Shown here: positions 9,309 through 11,945 of the stretch, piece by piece
How the letters are laid out: each line of letters starts with the position of its first letter
Numbering within the stretch: the stretch's first letter is position 1
Assembly: GCA_036267755.1 (NCBI GenBank)
Contig: DATAVK010000014.1
Coordinates: 1 to 11,945, forward strand
Source of the DNA: DATAVK01 sp036267755
GTDB lineage: Bacteria > Actinomycetota > Actinomycetes > JAFAQI01
Reading direction: 5' to 3'
Length of the DNA: 11,945 nt
The notes under the pieces: generated by a model
Databases searched by the model: none
What the model saw: only the letters and a program-made list of their open reading frames with translations
Told to the model about the DNA's origin: nothing
Position numbers and translations under genes: made by a program

Positions 9309-11893
9309 CGGGCGTCGTACCCGCTGGCGTCGTCGGCGACCGCCACGAGTGCCAGCTCGCAATCGGAGGCGAGCCCCGCGTCACGCGGCAGCACCCGGAC
9401 GGTGTAACCGAACGACCCCCGTCGCTGCATCGGCACGGAGCCTTCGAAGCGCCAGTCGCCCGGCTCGCCGTCGACCGGGCCGGCGTTTGTCAGCTCGGCA
9501 TGCTCGGCGTCACGCAGCTCGTCGTCGTCGTCCACCCGGCCGTAGACGACCTGCACGGTGACGTCGTCAGGCGCGAGCTTCCCGAGCGACACGACGGCGT
9601 GCAGGTCGAGCCGCTGACCCAGCTCCGGGGCATTGCCGACGCCGGTCGCCTCGACGTGACCGATCCGTACCTGGGCCCAGTGCGCGCGAACGCCGGCAAT
9701 CCAGGCGGACAGCTGTTCCGCGCCGGCGTACCCGTCCGCCGCCATCTGGCGCGAGGACTCCGCCGCGGGGGTGTAGAGCGCCCTGACGTAGTCGCGCACC
9801 ATGCGGCTGGCCAGCACCTGCGGGCCCAGCGACTGCAAGGTGTGCCGGACCATCTCGATCCACCGCCGCGGCAAGCCGTCCGCGTCGGTGTCGTAGAACC
9901 GGGCGCGGACCTGGTTTTCGATCAGGTCGTAGAGCGCGAGCGCCTCTTGGGCGTCCCGCGCATCGGGGTCGGTGCCGTCGGGCGCGGACGGGATCGCCCA
10001 GCCGTTGGCGCCGTCGTACATCTCGTCCCACCAGCCGTCGCGGATCGAGAGGTTCAGGCCGCCGTTGAGTGCCGACTTCATCCCGGAGGTGCCGCACGCC
10101 TCCAAGGGGCGGAGCGGGTTGTTCAGCCAGACGTCACAACCGTGGTAGAGCGAGCGGGCCATGCCGATGTCGTAGTCCGGCAGGAAGACGATCCGGTGCC
10201 GCACCAGCGGATCGTCGGCGAAGCGCACCAGCTGCTGGATCAGCGCCTTGCCGCCGTCGTCGGCCGGATGCGACTTGCCGGCGATGACCAGCTGCACCGG
10301 CCGGTCCGGGTCAAGCAGCAGCCGGGTCAGCCGATCCTTGTCGCTGAGCATGAGGGTGAGTCGCTTGTACGACGGGACCCGGCGGGCGAACCCGATGGTC
10401 AGCACGTCCGGGTCGAAGACGCCGTTGACCCAGGTGAGGCCGGCCTCCGAGGCGCCACGCTGCAGCCACGAGTCGTGCACCCTCCGACGTACCTCGTCCA
10501 CCAGCCGGGTGCGCAACAGCCGTCGGGTCGACCAGATCGCGTCGTCCGGCACCTTGGTGATGCCGTCCCAGTCGGTGCCGTCCTCGACCAGCGCCGGACC
10601 GACCTCACGTTCGGCGAGCTCCAGCACCTCCCGCGCTACCCAGGTGGGGGCGTGGACGCCGTTGGTCACCGTCGTGATCGGCACCTCGGCCGCGTCGAAC
10701 CCCGGCCACAGCGAGCCGAACATCTCGCGGCTCACGACGCCGTGCAGCTTGCTCACGCCGTTGGCACGCTGGGCGAGCCGCAGCCCCATGTGCGCCATGT
10801 TGAACTTCGTCGGGTCCGCCTCCGCGCCGAGCGCGATGACGCGGTCCACCGGGACCGTCGGGGTGCCGTTCTCGCCGCCGAACTGCGCCTGGATGAGCTC
10901 GACCGGGAAGCGGTCGATCCCGGCCGGCACCGGCGTATGGGTGGTGAAGACCGTGCCGGCCCGCACCGCCGTCAGCGCGTCGTCGAACGACAACCCGTCG
11001 CCCTCGGTGAGCTCGCGGATGCGCTCGACGCCGAGGAAGCCGGCGTGGCCCTCGTTGGTGTGGAACACCTCGGGCGCCGGATGCCCGGTGAGCGCGCAGT
11101 AGGCACGGACGGCGCGGACACCGCCGATGCCGAGCAGCAGTTCCTGGGCGAGCCGATGCTCCGCGCCACCGCCGTACAGCCGGTCCGTGACGTCGCGCTC
11201 GATGGGGGCGTTGTCGTCGACGTCGGAGTCGAGCATCAGCAGCGGCACTCGGCCGACCTGCGCCCGCCAGACCTGGGCGCGCAACTCCCGACCTCCCGGC
11301 AGGCCGACCGCGACCTTCAGCGGATCGCCGGCCTCGGTGTGCAGCAAGGTGAGCGGCATGCCGTTGGGGTCGAGGGGTGGGTAGCGCTCCTGCTGCCAGC
11401 CGTCGGGGCTCAGGCTCTGCTTGAAGTAGCCGCGCCGGTAGAGCAGGCCGACGCCCAGGATCGGGACCCCGAGGTCGCTTGCTGCCTTGAGGTGGTCGCC
11501 GGCGAGGATGCCGAGGCCGCCGGAGTACTGCGGGAGCACCTCGGTGATCCCGAACTCCGGGGAGAAGTAGGCGATCGCTCGCGGGGCCGTCGCGCCGAGG
11601 CTCTGGTACCAGCGGTCGGCGGTCAGGTAGTCGTCGAGGTCGTCGTGGGCGTCGCCCAGCCGGCGAAGAAACCGGCGGTCCTTGGCCAGGGCGGCCATCC
11701 GGTCCGCACCGACCTCGCCGAGCAGCTTCACGGGGTCGTGCTCGCAGCGCTCCCAGCCGTCGGGGTCGACGGCATCGAAGAGGTCGAGCGAGTCCGGGTT
11801 CCACGACCACCGCAGGTTGGCGACCAGGTCGCCGAGCGGCTCCAGCGGTGCCGGCAAGGCGGCCCGGACGGTGAATCGGCGCAAAGCTCTCAC
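9305..11893 (-). CDS. glgP: Alpha-glucan (glycogen) phosphorylase, actinobacterial DUF3417 type
   Basis: Predicted 862-residue GT35 phosphorylase that cleaves terminal alpha-1,4 linkages of glycogen or maltodextrin with phosphate, yielding glucose 1-phosphate, using pyridoxal phosphate. Residues 1-100 (LRRFTVRAALP, NLRWSWNPDS) match the DUF3417 N-terminal domain of actinobacterial GlgP. The catalytic body includes AYFSPEFGI (108-116), YSGGLGILAGDHLKAASDLG (123-142), HTNEGH (278-283), TVTNGVHAPTW (408-418), GFARRVPSYKR (501-511) and the PLP motif EACGTSGMKSALNGG, with Lys606 as the cofactor-binding lysine. The last 110 residues form a beta-rich C-terminal domain. The start is GTG 11893: it gives the family N-terminus, an in-frame TGA lies six codons upstream, and the nearby ATG at 11900 is out of frame. 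The TGA stop overlaps the peptidase ATG by four bases. With glgX it forms a glycogen-breakdown locus. Whether the preferred substrate is glycogen or maltodextrin is not decidable here. Confidence 0.96.
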   Translation of the reverse strand: MRALRRFTVRAALPAPLEPLGDLVANLRWSWNPDSLDLFDAVDPDGWERCEHDPVKLLGEVGADRMAALAKDRRFLRRLGDAHDDLDDYLTADRWYQSLGATAPRAIAYFSPEFGITEVLPQYSGGLGILAGDHLKAASDLGVPILGVGLLYRRGYFKQSLSPDGWQQERYPPLDPNGMPLTLLHTEAGDPLKVAVGLPGGRELRAQVWRAQVGRVPLLMLDSDVDDNAPIERDVTDRLYGGGAEHRLAQELLLGIGGVRAVRAYCALTGHPAPEVFHTNEGHAGFLGVERIRELTEGDGLSFDDALTAVRAGTVFTTHTPVPAGIDRFPVELIQAQFGGENGTPTVPVDRVIALGAEADPTKFNMAHMGLRLAQRANGVSKLHGVVSREMFGSLWPGFDAAEVPITTVTNGVHAPTWVAREVLELAEREVGPALVEDGTDWDGITKVPDDAIWSTRRLLRTRLVDEVRRRVHDSWLQRGASEAGLTWVNGVFDPDVLTIGFARRVPSYKRLTLMLSDKDRLTRLLLDPDRPVQLVIAGKSHPADDGGKALIQQLVRFADDPLVRHRIVFLPDYDIGMARSLYHGCDVWLNNPLRPLEACGTSGMKSALNGGLNLSIRDGWWDEMYDGANGWAIPSAPDGTDPDARDAQEALALYDLIENQVRARFYDTDADGLPRRWIEMVRHTLQSLGPQVLASRMVRDYVRALYTPAAESSRQMAADGYAGAEQLSAWIAGVRAHWAQVRIGHVEATGVGNAPELGQRLDLHAVVSLGKLAPDDVTVQVVYGRVDDDDELRDAEHAELTNAGPVDGEPGDWRFEGSVPMQRRGSFGYTVRVLPRDAGLASDCELALVAVADDASGYDAR

Positions 11894-11945
11894 GCGGCAT
11901 GAGCCTAATCAGCCATCCACCGAGCGCGATCACTGCGTTCCCCGC
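11894..11945. other. glgP upstream region, cut by window edge
   Basis: These 52 bases precede glgP. Apart from the possible -10 box at 11902-11907 I see no other promoter, operator palindrome or coding start on either strand. In mycobacteria and streptomycetes, as I recall, glgE is divergent from glgP, so a divergent gene may start beyond the edge, but nothing in these bases shows it. Confidence 0.4.
11902..11907 (-). promoter_or_regulatory. Possible -10 box for glgP
   Basis: TAGGCT on the minus strand fits TANNNT and lies eight bases before the GTG start. Transcription would begin either on the GTG or a couple of bases ahead of it, again leaving no room for a Shine-Dalgarno. The spacing is two bases longer than for the other two boxes, so this is a weaker call. 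Confidence 0.35.

Noticed and set aside
9309..9362. An 18-residue N-terminal extension of the S9 peptidase
   Set aside because: The extension is arginine-rich, lies entirely within the glgP C-terminal coding sequence and has no family counterpart. The ATGA overlap at 9305-9308 is the more natural start.
9500..11902. An 800-codon open frame on the plus strand opposite glgP
   Set aside because: It is antisense to a GT35 phosphorylase with intact motifs. Its composition is repetitive in Arg, Val, Gln, Asp and Glu with no recognisable domain, as expected for the mirrored frame of a GC-rich gene.
10605..11933. Minus-strand frame starting upstream of glgP at 11933 and passing through ATG 11900
   Set aside because: It is shifted relative to glgP. 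The product is dominated by Arg, Pro and Gly and lacks any motif, whereas the glgP frame from GTG 11893 gives the conserved family N-terminus.

Overview
This window is ordinary, densely packed chromosomal DNA from a high-GC actinobacterium. Evidence for that placement: very GC-rich codon use on both strands, long meaningless open frames opposite real genes, an actinobacterial-type GlgP with a DUF3417 N-terminus, a nitroreductase closely resembling (from memory) mycobacterial Rv3368c, and start codons preceded by TANNNT boxes rather than Shine-Dalgarno sequences, as in leaderless actinobacterial transcripts. Genus cannot be settled from the sequence alone. I see no mobile element, CRISPR array, RNA gene or phage gene.

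Layout. Seven protein genes cover almost the whole window and no gap exceeds 77 bases. Left block, all minus strand, read right to left: an enoyl-CoA hydratase (4411-5190), then a 77-base gap with a likely promoter, then the two subunits of a heterodimeric ABC exporter (2531-4333 and 675-2534, sharing an ATGA stop/start overlap), then a FAD/FMN-type nitroreductase (1-648) 26 bases further on. Right block: glgX, glycogen debranching enzyme, on plus (5232-7340), starts 41 bases from the divergent hydratase. It runs tail to tail into a minus-strand operon of glgP, alpha-glucan phosphorylase (9305-11893), and an S9-family serine peptidase (7323-9308), coupled by another ATGA overlap. The ends of glgX and the peptidase gene overlap by 18 bases.

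How the genes work together. GlgP releases glucose 1-phosphate from the outer chains of glycogen, and GlgX removes the short branches left behind, so the right block is a glycogen-breakdown locus carried on two opposing transcripts. The peptidase is translationally tied to glgP, but its link to glycogen is unknown. In the left block the exporter subunits form a pair with one competent and one degenerate ATPase site; the complementary residues can be read directly. The nitroreductase is probably co-transcribed with them.

No previously undescribed system is evident. The most informative non-coding signal is two minus-strand promoters with a TANNNT box exactly six bases before an ATG, which predicts leaderless mRNAs for the exporter operon and the hydratase. 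A looser version precedes glgP.
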